Below are positions 17,939 through 27,261 of a stretch of DNA of 64,000 nucleotides, piece after piece (the stretch's first letter is position 1; each line of letters starts with the position of its first letter). This stretch comes from Aquipseudomonas ullengensis (GTDB taxonomy: Bacteria; Pseudomonadota; Gammaproteobacteria; Pseudomonadales; Pseudomonadaceae). The DNA is taken from assembly GCF_014174475.1 (NCBI RefSeq), contig NZ_JACJUD010000003.1, forward strand, positions 62,001 to 126,000, written 5' to 3'. A model generated the notes under the pieces. It worked only from the letters and a program-made list of their open reading frames with translations. It ran no database searches and was not told the DNA's origin. A program made the translations under genes and the position numbers.

Positions 17939-18595
17939 CTAGTCGCGCCGAGCGTGGTACAGGCTGACATGGCGAAACTCCGCCGGTTCGGCCAGGTCCG
18001 GCCAGGTACAGGCTTCGAGCATGCCCAGGCGCTGGTACAGCGGATGCTGGAAGTCCTTGACCCGTGAATCGGCGACCAGCGCCTCGCGGCCGCGGCTGAG
18101 GAAGTGGTCGAGCAGTGGCAGGTTGGCGCGGTCGTAGAGCACATCGGCAACGATGATCAGGTCGAAGCGATCGGCCTCGGCGAAGAAGTCCAGCGAGTAG
18201 CTCAGCTCTACGCCGTTCAGCTCGGCATTGGCCCGGCAGGACGCGATGGCCAGCGGGTCGAGGTCGCAGGCCACCACTTCCAGGGCGCCGGCCTTGGCGG
18301 CGGCAATGGCGGCCACGCCGGAGCCCGCGCCGAAATCCAGCACGCGTTTGCCGCGCACCCACTCGGGCTGCTCTGCCAGCCAGCGCGCCAGCACCAGGCC
18401 GCTGGCCCAGCAGAAGCTCCAGTAGGGCGGCTCTTCGAGGATCAGGCGGGTCTCTTCCGGGCTGAAGCAGCGGTCCATGTTTGCCGCATCGATCAGCCAC
18501 AGCTTGAGGTCGGTGCCGGGCAGGGTTTCCGCCACCAGACGCGCATCGCCCAGCAGCTCTTGCAAGGCGTCCTGCAGGATGGCCGGAGCCATCAT
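17939..18595 (-). CDS. Class I SAM-dependent methyltransferase (ETFB-lysine methyltransferase-like)
   Basis: 218 residues. The SAM-binding motif [19 protein letters not shown] is near 85-103, followed by ACDLDPLA (acidic motif II) and [36 protein letters not shown] before the motif is characteristic of the METTL20/ETFB-type protein methyltransferases. Its start ATG overlaps the stop of the ybaY gene (ATGA), so they are translationally coupled. The substrate is not certain; electron-transfer flavoprotein beta is the family guess. Confidence 0.82.
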   Translation of the reverse strand: MMAPAILQDALQELLGDARLVAETLPGTDLKLWLIDAANMDRCFSPEETRLILEEPPYWSFCWASGLVLARWLAEQPEWVRGKRVLDFGAGSGVAAIAAAKAGALEVVACDLDPLAIASCRANAELNGVELSYSLDFFAEADRFDLIIVADVLYDRANLPLLDHFLSRGREALVADSRVKDFQHPLYQRLGMLEACTWPDLAEPAEFRHVSLYHARRD

Positions 18596-19047
18596 GGCGC
18601 GCTGACCAAGCGCAGTGCGCCGAGCTCCTGGGTCTGCGCCTGCTGGATGCGTTGTGCCGGCAGGTGCTGGATCAGGCGACCGGACAGGCTGACCCGCGCG
18701 CGCAGCTCGACGCGGGCCCCCGCAGGAAAGTATTCCGGGTTGAAGGGCAGGCGAAACGCCAGGTCCTGCCCAGTGCCTGCCAGCTTGAGGCTGGCCAGCA
18801 GTTGCTGTGGACGGTCGCGCTCGTCGACCACCAGCAGCGCCATCTCCACTTCGCTGCCTTGGGGTGGCGTGCTCAGGCTGCCGCGCAGCTCGCGCATATG
18901 GCTGGGCAGCGGCGCTTCGATTTCGGCTGCGGGCTTGGCCGCCGGAGCCGGTTTGGGCGCGGCGGGTGCCACGGGTTTGGCGGGCTCGCTGGCGCAGGCG
19001 GCCAGCAGCAGAAAGGCGGAAGTCAGCAGCAGGGGGCGTATCGACAT
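18592..19047 (-). CDS. YbaY-family lipoprotein
   Basis: 151 residues from the ATG at 19047. Signal peptide [15 protein letters not shown] has a lipobox with C18. A proline/alanine-rich linker ([20 protein letters not shown]) is followed by a YbaY/META-like beta domain ([20 protein letters not shown] and [13 protein letters not shown]). It is anchored in the envelope; function is unknown in the family. The following gene overlaps its stop. Longer in-frame starts run over the nrdR promoter and were rejected. Confidence 0.8.
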   Translation of the reverse strand: MSIRPLLLTSAFLLLAACASEPAKPVAPAAPKPAPAAKPAAEIEAPLPSHMRELRGSLSTPPQGSEVEMALLVVDERDRPQQLLASLKLAGTGQDLAFRLPFNPEYFPAGARVELRARVSLSGRLIQHLPAQRIQQAQTQELGALRLVSAP

Positions 19048-19218
19048 GATGGACTCGACGCGATAGGGGCGAAGGACAGGCGGTGTATAGCTAGAGTAGC
19101 GCGCGGTGGCGCGTATCCGGCCTGTATGCAGGGCGCCTGTATACCGCAAAGCCCCTGGCTTGTCTTGCCGGGGGGATGCGCTACCATGAGCCACCGTTTT
19201 ATAGGGCCGTTTCCCGCC

Positions 19219-19683
19219 ATGCATTGCCCCTTCTGCGCTGCCAACGACACCAAGGTCATCGACTCGCGCCTGGTCGCCGAAGGCGAGCAGGTCCGCCGCC
19301 GCCGCGAATGCCTGGCCTGCGGTGAGCGTTTCACCACCTTCGAAACCGCCGAGCTGGTGATGCCGCGCCTGATCAAGCAGGACGGCAGCCGCCAGCCCTT
19401 CGACGAAGACAAGCTGCGCGCCGGCATGCAGCGTGCGCTGGAGAAGCGCCCGGTCAGCGTCGAGCGCCTGGAAGAGGCAATCGCCCATATCAAGCAGAAG
19501 CTGCGCGCCACTGGCGAGCGCGAGATCAAGTCGCTGGTGCTCGGTGAGCTGGTGATGACCGAGCTGCAGAAGCTCGATGAGGTCGCCTATATCCGCTTCG
19601 CCTCGGTGTACCGGCGCTTTCAGGACCTCAACGAATTCCGCGAGGAAATCGATCGCCTGGCGCGCGAGCCAGCGAAACCATGA
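19219..19683 (+). CDS. nrdR: Transcriptional repressor NrdR
   Basis: 154 residues. A zinc ribbon uses C3, C6, C31 and C34 (HCPFC and CLACG). An ATP-cone follows ([20 protein letters not shown]). NrdR represses ribonucleotide reductase genes in response to ATP/dATP. Start is the ATG at 19219; the upstream in-frame extension has no ribosome site. It overlaps ribD by four bases (ATGA), the classic nrdR-ribD pair of gammaproteobacteria. Confidence 0.96.
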   Translation: MHCPFCAANDTKVIDSRLVAEGEQVRRRRECLACGERFTTFETAELVMPRLIKQDGSRQPFDEDKLRAGMQRALEKRPVSVERLEEAIAHIKQKLRATGEREIKSLVLGELVMTELQKLDEVAYIRFASVYRRFQDLNEFREEIDRLAREPAKP

Positions 19684-20804
19684 GTGCAGTGCCGCCCGAT
19701 CAGCAGTTCATGGCCCGTGCGCTGGAGCTGGCGCGCAAGGGGTTGTACTCCACCCATCCCAATCCCCGTGTCGGTTGCGTCATCGTGCGGGGCGGTCGTA
19801 TCGTTGGCGAAGGCTGGCACGCTCGCGCCGGTGAGCCGCATGCCGAAGTGCATGCCCTGCGCCAGGCCGGCGCCCAGGCGCAAGGCGCCACCGCCTATGT
19901 CACCCTCGAACCCTGCAGCCACCATGGGCGCACACCGCCCTGCGCCGATGCGCTGGTCGCCGCCGGCGTGGCGCGGGTGGTCGCGGCCATGCAGGACCCC
20001 AACCCGGAAGTCTCCGGCAAGGGCCTGCTGCGCCTGATGCACGCCGGTATCGCGGTGCAGAGTGGCGTGCTTGAGGCCGAGGCGCGCGCGCTCAACGCCG
20101 GCTTCATCAAACGCATGGAGCACGGCCTGCCGTTCGTGCGGGTCAAGTTGGCCATGAGCCTGGACGGGCGCACGGCCATGGCCAGTGGCGAGAGTCAGTG
20201 GATCACCGGCCCGGAAGCGCGCTCTGCGGTACAGCGCCTGCGCGCGCGGGCCAGCGCCATCCTCACCGGCGCCGATACCGTACTTACCGACCAGGCGCGC
20301 CTGACCGTGCGCCCGGACGAGCTGGGCCTGAACGCCGAGATGACTGCCCTGGCAGTAACGCGCCCGCCGCTGCGCGTGCTGATCGACGGGCGCCTGCGTG
20401 TGCCACTGTCCGCGCCCTTCTACCAGACCGGCGCAGCGCTGGTTGCCACCTGCGCCGCCGCGGCAGCGCGTGACCGTTTCCTCGAGGACGGCCACGAGCT
20501 GCTCGCGGTGCCGGGCAGCAATGGCCATGTCGACCTGCGCAAGCTGCTCATGGAACTGGCCGGGCGTGGTGCCAACGAAGTGCTGGTCGAGGCCGGGCCG
20601 CGTCTGGCCGGCGCATTTGCCCGCGCCGGGCTGGTCGACGAGTACCAGCTGTTCGTCGCCCCCAAGTTTCTCGGTTCCAGTGCGCGGCCGTTGCTCGACT
20701 GGCCGCTGGCACGCATGGCCGAGGCGCAGGAGCTGGAGATCCGCGAGATCCGTGCGGTCGGTGCCGACTGGCGGATCATCGCGCTACCCAAGCGCCCCGC
20801 GTAG
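19680..20804 (+). CDS. ribD: Bifunctional riboflavin deaminase/reductase RibD
   Basis: 374 residues. The N-terminal cytidine-deaminase-like domain has zinc ligands in HAEVHAL (H54, E56) and [11 protein letters not shown] (C79, C88). The C-terminal reductase domain shows [26 protein letters not shown] and [13 protein letters not shown]. It converts the GTP cyclohydrolase II product through deamination and reduction in riboflavin synthesis. It overlaps nrdR by four bases and precedes the FMN riboswitch of ribE, so ribD is outside direct riboswitch control. Confidence 0.96.
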   Translation: MSAVPPDQQFMARALELARKGLYSTHPNPRVGCVIVRGGRIVGEGWHARAGEPHAEVHALRQAGAQAQGATAYVTLEPCSHHGRTPPCADALVAAGVARVVAAMQDPNPEVSGKGLLRLMHAGIAVQSGVLEAEARALNAGFIKRMEHGLPFVRVKLAMSLDGRTAMASGESQWITGPEARSAVQRLRARASAILTGADTVLTDQARLTVRPDELGLNAEMTALAVTRPPLRVLIDGRLRVPLSAPFYQTGAALVATCAAAAARDRFLEDGHELLAVPGSNGHVDLRKLLMELAGRGANEVLVEAGPRLAGAFARAGLVDEYQLFVAPKFLGSSARPLLDWPLARMAEAQELEIREIRAVGADWRIIALPKRPA

Positions 20805-20859
20805 AAGCGCGTCGCGCTTTTGTGGTAAAAAGCAGGCCGCAGCCCTCCAAGGCTGCAAC

Positions 20860-21160
20860 GTTCTCAGGGCGGGGTGTAATTCCCCACCGGCGGTAATGGC
20901 ACCAAGAACCTGTTTTAGATCTGCTGCGCGTCGGCCATACGGCGTTGAAATTGAGCTCGGGCTGCTCATTTACAGCTCGTAAACTCCGCGCCCTCGCTCA
21001 ATTTCGCCTTGTCTGGCGCTAGCTCGCGAGATCTAAAGTCAGCTTCTGCCTAGCCCGCGAGCGCTTGCTTCCCTCCCTCCTTTGCGCGGGGCAGCAAGGT
21101 CAGCAGACCCGGTGTGATTCCGGGGCCGACGGTTAAAGTCCGGATAAAGAGAGAGCGGGA
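20860..21160 (+). promoter_or_regulatory. FMN riboswitch (RFN element), split by a palindromic element
   Basis: Conserved RFN pieces are present in order: TCAGGGCGGGGTG, ATTCCCCACCGGCGGTAATGG, AGCCCGCGAGCGC, GGTCAGCAGACCCGGTGTG, ATTCCGGGGCCGACGGTTAAA and GTCCGGATAAAGAGAG. Between the second and third pieces, where the variable stem normally lies, sits the 124-bp copy C element. All core helices remain, so ligand binding looks possible. Confidence 0.9.
20914..21037 (+). repeat. Covarying palindromic element, copy C, inside the FMN riboswitch
   Basis: Outer arms TTTAGATCT / AGATCTAAA and inner arms GAAATTGAGC / GCTCAATTTC, both perfect, around the core GGGCTGCTCATTTACAGCTC and GTAAACTCCGCGCCCTC. 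It occupies the variable stem of the RFN element and would fold as one long hairpin in the RNA. Confidence 0.9.
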
Positions 21161-21217
21161 TTCCCTTCCGGGGCGCCGTGCGTCTGCGCCCGCGAAAATC
21201 CCTATCGATCCCATCGC

Positions 21218-21240
21218 CCTGTTTGTTTTCCGAACAGGAG
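21218..21240 (+). promoter_or_regulatory. Hairpin covering the Shine-Dalgarno site of the ribE upstream ORF
   Basis: CCTGTTTG (21218-21225) pairs with CGAACAGG (21231-21238) over a five-base loop. The paired AGG is the first half of AGGAG (21236-21240), the ribosome site nine bases before the ATG at 21250. This is the expected expression platform for translational control by the riboswitch. Confidence 0.65.
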
Positions 21241-21249
21241 TGCGTAGTG

Positions 21250-21321
21250 ATGTCTTATGCTTTTCGTTCTGCCCGCCAGCCTGTGTGCAGCGGCGCTGAG
21301 CTGCCAGTAGGGGAGGTCTGA
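21250..21321 (+). CDS. 23-codon upstream ORF coupled to ribE
   Basis: ATG at 21250 has a strong AGGAG nine bases upstream. It encodes MSYAFRSARQ PVCSGAELPV GEV and stops with TGA, whose last base is the A of the ribE ATG at 21321 (TGATG). It is too short for a conserved family and I recognise no homologue. The ribosome site is held in the hairpin at 21218, so the riboswitch may act on this ORF and pass control to ribE by translational coupling. A weaker GGGGAGG six bases before the ribE ATG also allows direct initiation. Evidence is sequence only. Confidence 0.55.
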   Translation: MSYAFRSARQPVCSGAELPVGEV

Positions 21322-21983
21322 TGTTTACCGGAATCATCGAAGCGATCGGCACCATCCGTGCGTTGAGCCCCAAGGGCGGCGACGTACGCGTGTATGTCGA
21401 GACCGGCAAGCTTGATCTGGCGGATGTGAAGCTGGGTGACAGCATCGCGGTGAACGGCATCTGCCTGACCGCCGTGGAGTTGCCTGGCAACGGCTTCTGG
21501 GCCGACGTCAGCCGCGAAACCCTGGCGCGCAGCGCCTTCATCGACTTGAAAGCGGGCAGCCGGGTCAACCTGGAAAAGGCCCTGACGCCGACCACCCGCC
21601 TCGGCGGCCATCTGGTCAGCGGCCATGTCGACGGCGTCGGTGAGGTGGTTTCCCGCGAGGAGAACGCCCGCGCCATCCAGTTCCGCATCCGCGCCCCGCG
21701 TGAGTTGGCCAAGTACATCGCGCTCAAGGGCTCGATCACCGTCGACGGCACCAGCCTGACGGTGAACGCGGTGAATGGCGCCGAATTCGAGTTGACCATC
21801 GTGCCGCACACCCTGGTCGAGACCATCATGGCTGACTACCGCCCGGGGCGGCAGGTCAACCTCGAGGTCGACCTGCTGGCGCGTTACCTGGAGCGCCTGC
21901 TGCTCGGCGACAAGGCTGCCGAACCGGCCGCTTCCGGCATCAGCGAAAGTTTTCTGGCCGAACACGGCTACCTGAACAAGTAA
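21321..21983 (+). CDS. ribE: Riboflavin synthase, alpha chain
   Basis: 220 residues in two tandem lumazine-binding domains, starting [12 protein letters not shown] and repeated at [17 protein letters not shown] (about residue 94). [10 protein letters not shown] in the first domain is matched by [12 protein letters not shown] in the second. It dismutates two 6,7-dimethyl-8-ribityllumazine molecules into riboflavin. Called ribC in some Pseudomonas annotations. Controlled by the FMN riboswitch and probably by the upstream ORF whose stop overlaps its start. Confidence 0.96.
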   Translation: MFTGIIEAIGTIRALSPKGGDVRVYVETGKLDLADVKLGDSIAVNGICLTAVELPGNGFWADVSRETLARSAFIDLKAGSRVNLEKALTPTTRLGGHLVSGHVDGVGEVVSREENARAIQFRIRAPRELAKYIALKGSITVDGTSLTVNAVNGAEFELTIVPHTLVETIMADYRPGRQVNLEVDLLARYLERLLLGDKAAEPAASGISESFLAEHGYLNK

Positions 21984-21995
21984 GGAATAGCCCTC

Positions 21996-23075
21996 ATGGC
22001 TCTGAATACCGCAGAAGAACTGATCGAAGACATTCGCGCTGGCAAGATGGTCATCCTCATGGATGACGAGGATCGCGAGAACGAGGGCGACATCATCATC
22101 GCTTCCGAATGCGTCACCGCCGAGCACATCAACTTCATGGCCCGCTTCGCCCGTGGCCTGATCTGCATGCCGATGACCCGCGAACGCTGTGAGCTGCTCA
22201 AGCTGCCACTGATGGCGCCGCGCAACGGTTCCGGCTTCGGCACCAAGTTCACCGTTTCCATCGAGGCCGCCGAAGGCGTCACCACCGGTATCTCCGCCGC
22301 CGACCGCGCGCGTACCGTGCTGGCCGCCGTGGCGCGCAATGCCGTAGCCGACGATATCGTCAGCCCCGGCCATATCTTCCCGCTGATGGCCCAGCCCGGT
22401 GGCGTGCTGGCCCGTGCCGGCCACACCGAGGCGGCCTGCGACCTGGCGCGCATGGGTGGTTTCGAGCCGAGCGGGGTGATCTGCGAGATCATGAACGACG
22501 ACGGCACCATGGCCCGTCGCCCGGAGCTGGAAGTGTTCGCTGCCGAGCACGGCCTGAAGATCGGCACCATCGCCGACCTGATCCACTATCGCCTGATCCA
22601 CGAGCGCACCGTCGAGCGCATTGCCGAGCAGGCGCTGGATAGCGAACTGGGGCAATTCACCCTGGTCACCTACCGCGACTCGGTGGAAGACACCGCGCAC
22701 ATGGCCCTGACCCTGGGCAAGGTGTGCGCCGAAGAACCGACCCTGGTGCGTGTGCACAACATGGACCCGCTGCGCGACCTGTTCATGGTCAACCAGCCGG
22801 GGCGCTGGAGCCTGCGTGCGGCCATGAGCGAAGTGGCCAAGGCCGGCAGCGGCGTGGTGCTGCTGCTGGGCAACCCGCTCAGCGGTCCGGAGCTGCTGGC
22901 CCACCTCGGCCGCCAGCAGGCGCCGAGCCCGGCTACCTACAGCACCGTGGGGGCTGGTTCGCAGATCCTGCGTGACCTCGGCGTGCGCAAGATGCGCCTG
23001 ATGAGCTCGCCGATGAAGTTCAACGCGATATCCGGTTTCGACCTGGAAGTAGTAGAATACCTGCCCGCTGAATGA
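21996..23075 (+). CDS. ribB: RibBA-type protein: 3,4-dihydroxy-2-butanone-4-phosphate synthase with inactive GTP cyclohydrolase II-like domain
   Basis: 359 residues. The N-terminal 200 residues are a complete DHBP synthase ([10 protein letters not shown] at 24-33, [26 protein letters not shown]). The C-terminal 150 residues follow the GTP cyclohydrolase II fold ([16 protein letters not shown]) but lack the CX10CXC zinc ligands and the RQEGRGIGL motif, so that activity should be absent. A separate, intact ribA at 27262 supplies it. This is the RibBX arrangement seen in other gammaproteobacteria. Copy D of the palindromic element lies between it and ribH. Confidence 0.93.
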   Translation: MALNTAEELIEDIRAGKMVILMDDEDRENEGDIIIASECVTAEHINFMARFARGLICMPMTRERCELLKLPLMAPRNGSGFGTKFTVSIEAAEGVTTGISAADRARTVLAAVARNAVADDIVSPGHIFPLMAQPGGVLARAGHTEAACDLARMGGFEPSGVICEIMNDDGTMARRPELEVFAAEHGLKIGTIADLIHYRLIHERTVERIAEQALDSELGQFTLVTYRDSVEDTAHMALTLGKVCAEEPTLVRVHNMDPLRDLFMVNQPGRWSLRAAMSEVAKAGSGVVLLLGNPLSGPELLAHLGRQQAPSPATYSTVGAGSQILRDLGVRKMRLMSSPMKFNAISGFDLEVVEYLPAE

Positions 23076-23082
23076 ACCGATA

Positions 23083-23210
23083 AAACGAGAGCTACTACGC
23101 TTGGCTATGCTGCGTTGAAAGCAGGCTCGGACTGCTCATTTACACTCAGTAAACTCCGCGTCCTCGCCTGCGTTCGCCTTGCCTATCCGGCGCTCGCTAC
23201 GCTCTCGTTT
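23083..23210 (+). repeat. Covarying palindromic element, copy D
   Basis: 128 bp with perfect outer arms AAACGAGAGC / GCTCTCGTTT and inner arms GCAGGC / GCCTGC. Core: CTGCTCATTTACACTCAGTA and AAACTCCGCGTCCTC. It lies between ribBA and ribH, so transcripts crossing it would form a long hairpin. Confidence 0.85.
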
Positions 23211-23289
23211 CACCGGTGTGACGTTCGCGATTAACTACCTACGGGCCGCCAGCAGGCGTCCCGGCTCTTTATACAGACTGAGACTCGCC

Positions 23290-23766
23290 ATGACCCTGAA
23301 GACCATCGAAGGTACCTTCATCGCCCCCAAAGGCCGCTACGCCCTGGTGGTCGGCCGCTTCAACAGCTTCGTCGTCGAAAGCCTGGTCAGTGGCGCAGTT
23401 GACGCCCTGGTTCGCCACGGTGTGAGCGAAAGCGACATCACCATCATCCGCGCCCCAGGTGCTTTCGAAATCCCGCTGGTCACCCAGAAAGTCGCCCAGC
23501 GTGGCGAATACGCGGCCATCATCGCCCTCGGCGCCGTGATCCGTGGCGGTACCCCGCACTTCGAATACGTCGCTGGCGAGTGCACCAAGGGCCTGGCCCA
23601 GGTGTCCATGGAATACGGCGTGCCGGTGTCCTTCGGCGTGCTGACCGTTGATTCCATCGAGCAAGCCATCGAGCGTTCCGGCACCAAGGCCGGTAACAAG
23701 GGCGCTGAAGCTGCCCTGTCCGCTCTGGAAATGGTCAGTCTGCTGGCGCAGCTGGAGGCCAAGTGA
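23290..23766 (+). CDS. ribH: 6,7-dimethyl-8-ribityllumazine synthase
   Basis: 158 residues from the ATG at 23290. The family motifs [46 protein letters not shown] (catalytic histidine) and [12 protein letters not shown] are complete. It condenses the ribD product with dihydroxybutanone phosphate. Its stop overlaps the GTG start of nusB. Longer in-frame starts fall in the palindromic element and were rejected. Confidence 0.96.
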   Translation: MTLKTIEGTFIAPKGRYALVVGRFNSFVVESLVSGAVDALVRHGVSESDITIIRAPGAFEIPLVTQKVAQRGEYAAIIALGAVIRGGTPHFEYVAGECTKGLAQVSMEYGVPVSFGVLTVDSIEQAIERSGTKAGNKGAEAALSALEMVSLLAQLEAK

Positions 23767-24245
23767 GCCTTAACCACGACGACAGCCAGGACGCGCAACC
23801 CAAGGCCAAGGGCAAGATTGCCACGCGCCGAGTTGCCCGCAGCCTGGGCATGCAGGCCCTGTATCAGTGGCACATGGCCGGTCAATCGCTGAACGAGATC
23901 GAAGCGCAGTTTCGCGTCGATAACGACTTCAGCGGCGTCGATGGCGGCTACTTCCACGAGATCCTCGTGGGCGTGGCCACCCAGAAGACCGAGATCGACG
24001 AGGCCATCACGCCTTGCCTGGATCGTCCGCTGGACGAGCTGGACCCGGTCGAGCTGGCCATCCTGCGCCTGTCCACCTGGGAGCTACGCAGCCGGGTCGA
24101 CGTGCCTTATCGCGTGGTGATCAACGAAGGTATCGAGCTGGCCAAGGTGTTCGGCGCCACCGACGGACACAAGTTCGTCAACGGCGTGCTGGACAAGCTG
24201 GCACCGACTCTGCGCGCGGCCGAAGTCAGCGCCCACAAGCGCTGA
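23763..24245 (+). CDS. nusB: Transcription antitermination factor NusB
   Basis: 160 residues from a GTG at 23763 that overlaps the ribH stop. Typical all-helical NusB sequence: [18 protein letters not shown] and [34 protein letters not shown] split over positions 25-140, ending in [14 protein letters not shown]. It joins NusE in rRNA antitermination. The rib-nusB-thiL-pgpA order is standard. Confidence 0.96.
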   Translation: MSLNHDDSQDAQPKAKGKIATRRVARSLGMQALYQWHMAGQSLNEIEAQFRVDNDFSGVDGGYFHEILVGVATQKTEIDEAITPCLDRPLDELDPVELAILRLSTWELRSRVDVPYRVVINEGIELAKVFGATDGHKFVNGVLDKLAPTLRAAEVSAHKR

Positions 24246-24249
24246 GGCC

Positions 24250-25215
24250 TTGGGCGAGTTCGAGCTTATCCGCCGCTTCTTCGCCGCTGCGCCCTGCGCG
24301 CAGCCGGCCGAAGGAGTCGCCCTGGGTATCGGCGACGACTGTGCCCTGCTGCAACTGCCACCCGGCGAGCAACTGGCGGTGTCCACTGACACCCTGGTCG
24401 TTGGTGTGCACTTTCCCCATTCCCCCGATCCTTTCCTGCTCGGCCAGCGTGCGCTGGCGGTGGCGGCCAGTGACCTGGCAGCCATGGGCGCTGCTCCTCT
24501 GGGCTTTACCCTGGCGATGACTGTGGAACAGGCCGACGCTGCCTGGCTGCAGGCGTTCGCCCAGGGTTTGTCGCAGATGGCGCAGGACTGTGGGCTGGCA
24601 CTGGTCGGCGGGGATACCACCCGTGGCCCGCTGAGCCTGACTCTGACCGTATTCGGCCGCGTGCCGGCCGGCCAGGCGCTGACCCGCAGCGGTGCGCAGG
24701 CGGGCGATCTGCTGTGTGTCGGCGGCGAACTGGGCGATGCGGCCGGCGCATTGCCGCTGGTGCTCGGTCAGCGCGAGAGCAGCGGGCCGGCGGCGCAGCA
24801 GTTGCTGCAGCGTTACTGGGCACCGCAGCCGCAGTTGGCCCTCGGCCAATGGCTGCGGGGCCGTGCGACTGCGGCGCTGGATATTTCCGATGGTCTGCTG
24901 GCCGACTGCGGACACATCGCCGCGGCGTCGGGGCTGGCGCTGCAGATCGAGGCGCAGCGCGTGCCGTTATCACCGGCATTGCAGGAAATTGCCGGTGTCG
25001 CGGCCCGTGATTGTGCGCTGGCCGGTGGCGATGACTACCGACTGGCGTTTACTCTGCCGGCTGAACATTTGCCCGCCCTGCGTGCCCAATGGCCTGCCTG
25101 CGCGGTGATTGGCCAGGTGCTGGCCGGCTCGGGCGTACAGTTGCTGGACGCGGCGGGCTGTCTTGTCGACCCGCCACGCGCGGGCTATCAACATTTTGGG
25201 AGTGCGGGTGACTGA
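24250..25215 (+). CDS. thiL: Thiamine-monophosphate kinase
   Basis: 321 residues from a TTG at 24250, four bases after the nusB stop. Motifs: GIGDDCALL (ATP/Mg site), VSTDTLVVGVHF, ASDLAAMGAAP, VGGDTTRG and ALDISDGLLADCG. It phosphorylates thiamine monophosphate to the cofactor. The TTG start is chosen because the family N-terminus (GEFELIRRFF) begins right there and no ATG fits. pgpA starts inside its end. Confidence 0.95.
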   Translation: MGEFELIRRFFAAAPCAQPAEGVALGIGDDCALLQLPPGEQLAVSTDTLVVGVHFPHSPDPFLLGQRALAVAASDLAAMGAAPLGFTLAMTVEQADAAWLQAFAQGLSQMAQDCGLALVGGDTTRGPLSLTLTVFGRVPAGQALTRSGAQAGDLLCVGGELGDAAGALPLVLGQRESSGPAAQQLLQRYWAPQPQLALGQWLRGRATAALDISDGLLADCGHIAAASGLALQIEAQRVPLSPALQEIAGVAARDCALAGGDDYRLAFTLPAEHLPALRAQWPACAVIGQVLAGSGVQLLDAAGCLVDPPRAGYQHFGSAGD

Positions 25216-25693
25216 ATCGGTAAAGGTGCCACCGCGGGTGTGGCGCAATCCCTGGCATTTCCTCGCCTTCGGCTTCGGCTCCGGGCTGATGCCCAAGGCG
25301 CCGGGTACCTGGGGCTCGCTGGTGGCCATCCCCTTCATTCCGCTGTGGCAGATGCTGCCGGACTGGGGCTACTGGCTGATGCTCGGCGTGACCATGCTGT
25401 TCGGCTTCTGGCTGTGCGGGCGGGTCGCCGAGGACATGCGCGTGCACGACCACGAAGGCATCGTCTGGGACGAGATGGTCGGCATGTGGATCACCCTGTG
25501 GCTGGTGCCCGAAGGGTGGCAGTGGCTGCTGCTAGGCTTTCTGGTGTTCCGCCTGTTCGACATCCTCAAGCCCTGGCCGATCAGCTGGATCGATCGGCAT
25601 GTGCATGGCGGCGTCGGGATCATGCTCGACGATGTGCTGGCCGGGGTGTTTGCCTGGCTGGCGATGCAATTGCTGGTCTGGGGCTTCGCCTGA
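25208..25693 (+). CDS. pgpA: Phosphatidylglycerophosphatase A
   Basis: 161 residues from the GTG at 25208, overlapping the thiL stop by eight bases, with TGGGAG just upstream. Membrane protein with the family motifs GFGSGLMPKAPGTWGSL, VWDEMVGMW and RLFDILKPWPISW. It dephosphorylates phosphatidylglycerophosphate. A longer frame extends back through thiL and was rejected. Confidence 0.94.
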   Translation: MTESVKVPPRVWRNPWHFLAFGFGSGLMPKAPGTWGSLVAIPFIPLWQMLPDWGYWLMLGVTMLFGFWLCGRVAEDMRVHDHEGIVWDEMVGMWITLWLVPEGWQWLLLGFLVFRLFDILKPWPISWIDRHVHGGVGIMLDDVLAGVFAWLAMQLLVWGFA

Positions 25694-25705
25694 TCGGGGG
25701 TAAGC

Positions 25706-26461
25706 ATGCGTGCTTGGCTGTTGACTCTGCTGCTGTGCCTCGGCGTGCCAAGCGTGCATGCCGCAGACCCGTTGCCGGCGCAAATCGAGATCGTCAGCGA
25801 GTACTGGGCCGGGCACACCAATCACGATGGCAGCGGCCTGGCCTGGGACATCATGCGGCTGGTGTTCGAGCCGGCCGGAGTGAAGATGGTTTTCCACTCG
25901 GTGCCCTACACCCGCTCCATCGGCCTGGTGCAGCGCAGCGAGGCGGATGCCTGGCTGGGTTCGTACCGCGATGAAATCAGCCAGGGTGTGTTCTACCCGC
26001 AGTGGAACTACGACGCCGACCGCATCACCGCGCTGAGCCTGAGCAGCAAGCCGGTGCCGACGCTGGAAAACCTGGGCCAGTTCCGCCTGGCCTGGATGCG
26101 CGGCTACGACTACCAGGCCTACCTGCCAGGGATCAGCCATTTTCAGGAGATCGAGCGGCGCAGCGGTATCCTCGGCATGCTCGAGCATGACCATGCCGAC
26201 TTCTATATCGACGCGGATAGCGAGATCGAGGAGGTGCTCAACAGCAGTTCCACGGCCGCGCTTTATCGCACGACCCAGCTGACCCGCCTGGCGCTGTATC
26301 CCGGATTTGCCGACAACGCCCGTGGCCGTGCCCTGGCCGCGTTGTTCGACCAGCGCATGGCCGAGCTGGTGCATAGCGGTGCCTTGCGTTCGCTGTTCCA
26401 GCACTGGCAGCAGCCTTACCCCTTCGACCCGGACATGGAGAGATCCAATGCGTCGCCTTGA
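25706..26461 (+). CDS. Periplasmic amino-acid-type solute-binding protein
   Basis: 251 residues. Signal peptide RAWLLTLLLCLGVPSVHA, cleaved before ADPLP. The remainder has the SBP_bac_3 pattern (GLAWDIMRLVFEPAGVKM; PYTRSIGLVQRSEADAWLG; ending HSGALRSLFQHW). No transporter genes are adjacent, so it may be a stand-alone binding protein or sensor-like protein, as often seen in Pseudomonas. It overlaps the next gene by 14 bases. Confidence 0.8.
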   Translation: MRAWLLTLLLCLGVPSVHAADPLPAQIEIVSEYWAGHTNHDGSGLAWDIMRLVFEPAGVKMVFHSVPYTRSIGLVQRSEADAWLGSYRDEISQGVFYPQWNYDADRITALSLSSKPVPTLENLGQFRLAWMRGYDYQAYLPGISHFQEIERRSGILGMLEHDHADFYIDADSEIEEVLNSSSTAALYRTTQLTRLALYPGFADNARGRALAALFDQRMAELVHSGALRSLFQHWQQPYPFDPDMERSNASP

Positions 26462-27098
26462 ACTCCTCGCAGCGAGTGTGCTGCTGATGTGCAGCCCGCT
26501 GGTGCAGGCCGAAACCCAGGTGCAGGTGGTGGGCCTGTTCCCCAATGCGGCGGTGTTGCTGGTGGACGGCCAGCGCAAGCTGGTCAAGGCCGGGCAGACC
26601 GGGCCAGGCGGTGTAAAGGTGCTGAGTGCCAGCAGCAAGGGTGCGGTACTGCAGGTGGATGGCGTGCAGCGTACCTACGAGATCTCGCGCGAGTACAACC
26701 AGGCCGGTATGGCGGTGCCGCAGAAAACCCAGGCCAGCATCACCAAGGGGGTGGGTGGGCATTTCTGGGTGGCGGGTTCGATCGAAGGCCATCCGGTGCA
26801 GTTCCTGGTCGACACCGGGGCTACCTCGGTGGCGATGAACGAAGGCCAGGCGCGGCGCCTGGGCATCGATTACCGCGTGGTCGGCACGCCGATGGTGGCC
26901 GGTACTGCGGGTGGCAATGTGCGCGGCTGGCGCATCCGCCTGGACAGCGTCAAGGTCGCCGGACTGGAAGTGCTGGGCGTCGAGGCCGCTGTGCTGGAAG
27001 GTGACTCGCCGACCGAGGTGCTGTTGGGCATGAGTTTCCTCAGTCGCGTGCGCTGGCGCGAGGACAATGGCGTGCTGCTGCTGGAATCGAAGATCTGA
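26448..27098 (+). CDS. Retropepsin-like aspartyl protease (TIGR02281 type)
   Basis: 216 residues from the ATG at 26448. Signal peptide LLAASVLLMCSPLVQA. An N-terminal extension (VGLFPNAAVLLVDGQRKL, a C-terminal-processing-like PDZ-free domain) precedes the single protease domain with FLVDTGATSVAM (D122), then GTAGGNVRGWRIRL and EVLLGMSFLSRV. It probably acts in the periplasm as a homodimer, since only one DTG is present. A paralogue with a membrane anchor lies at 43488. Confidence 0.88.
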   Translation: MRRLELLAASVLLMCSPLVQAETQVQVVGLFPNAAVLLVDGQRKLVKAGQTGPGGVKVLSASSKGAVLQVDGVQRTYEISREYNQAGMAVPQKTQASITKGVGGHFWVAGSIEGHPVQFLVDTGATSVAMNEGQARRLGIDYRVVGTPMVAGTAGGNVRGWRIRLDSVKVAGLEVLGVEAAVLEGDSPTEVLLGMSFLSRVRWREDNGVLLLESKI

Positions 27099-27261
27099 GA
27101 GCCGGTCCACGATCCCCGACTCGCGAGATCGTGAGCAGGCGCCTGCCTCGATTGATCCATCGAATAGCCTGATCCTTATGCCGCACAATTCGCGCTGACC
27201 GGGCGGCGGGTGCTGCTGGTACAATGCCGGCCTTTCTGCCGACCATTATCAGGAGCATCCG

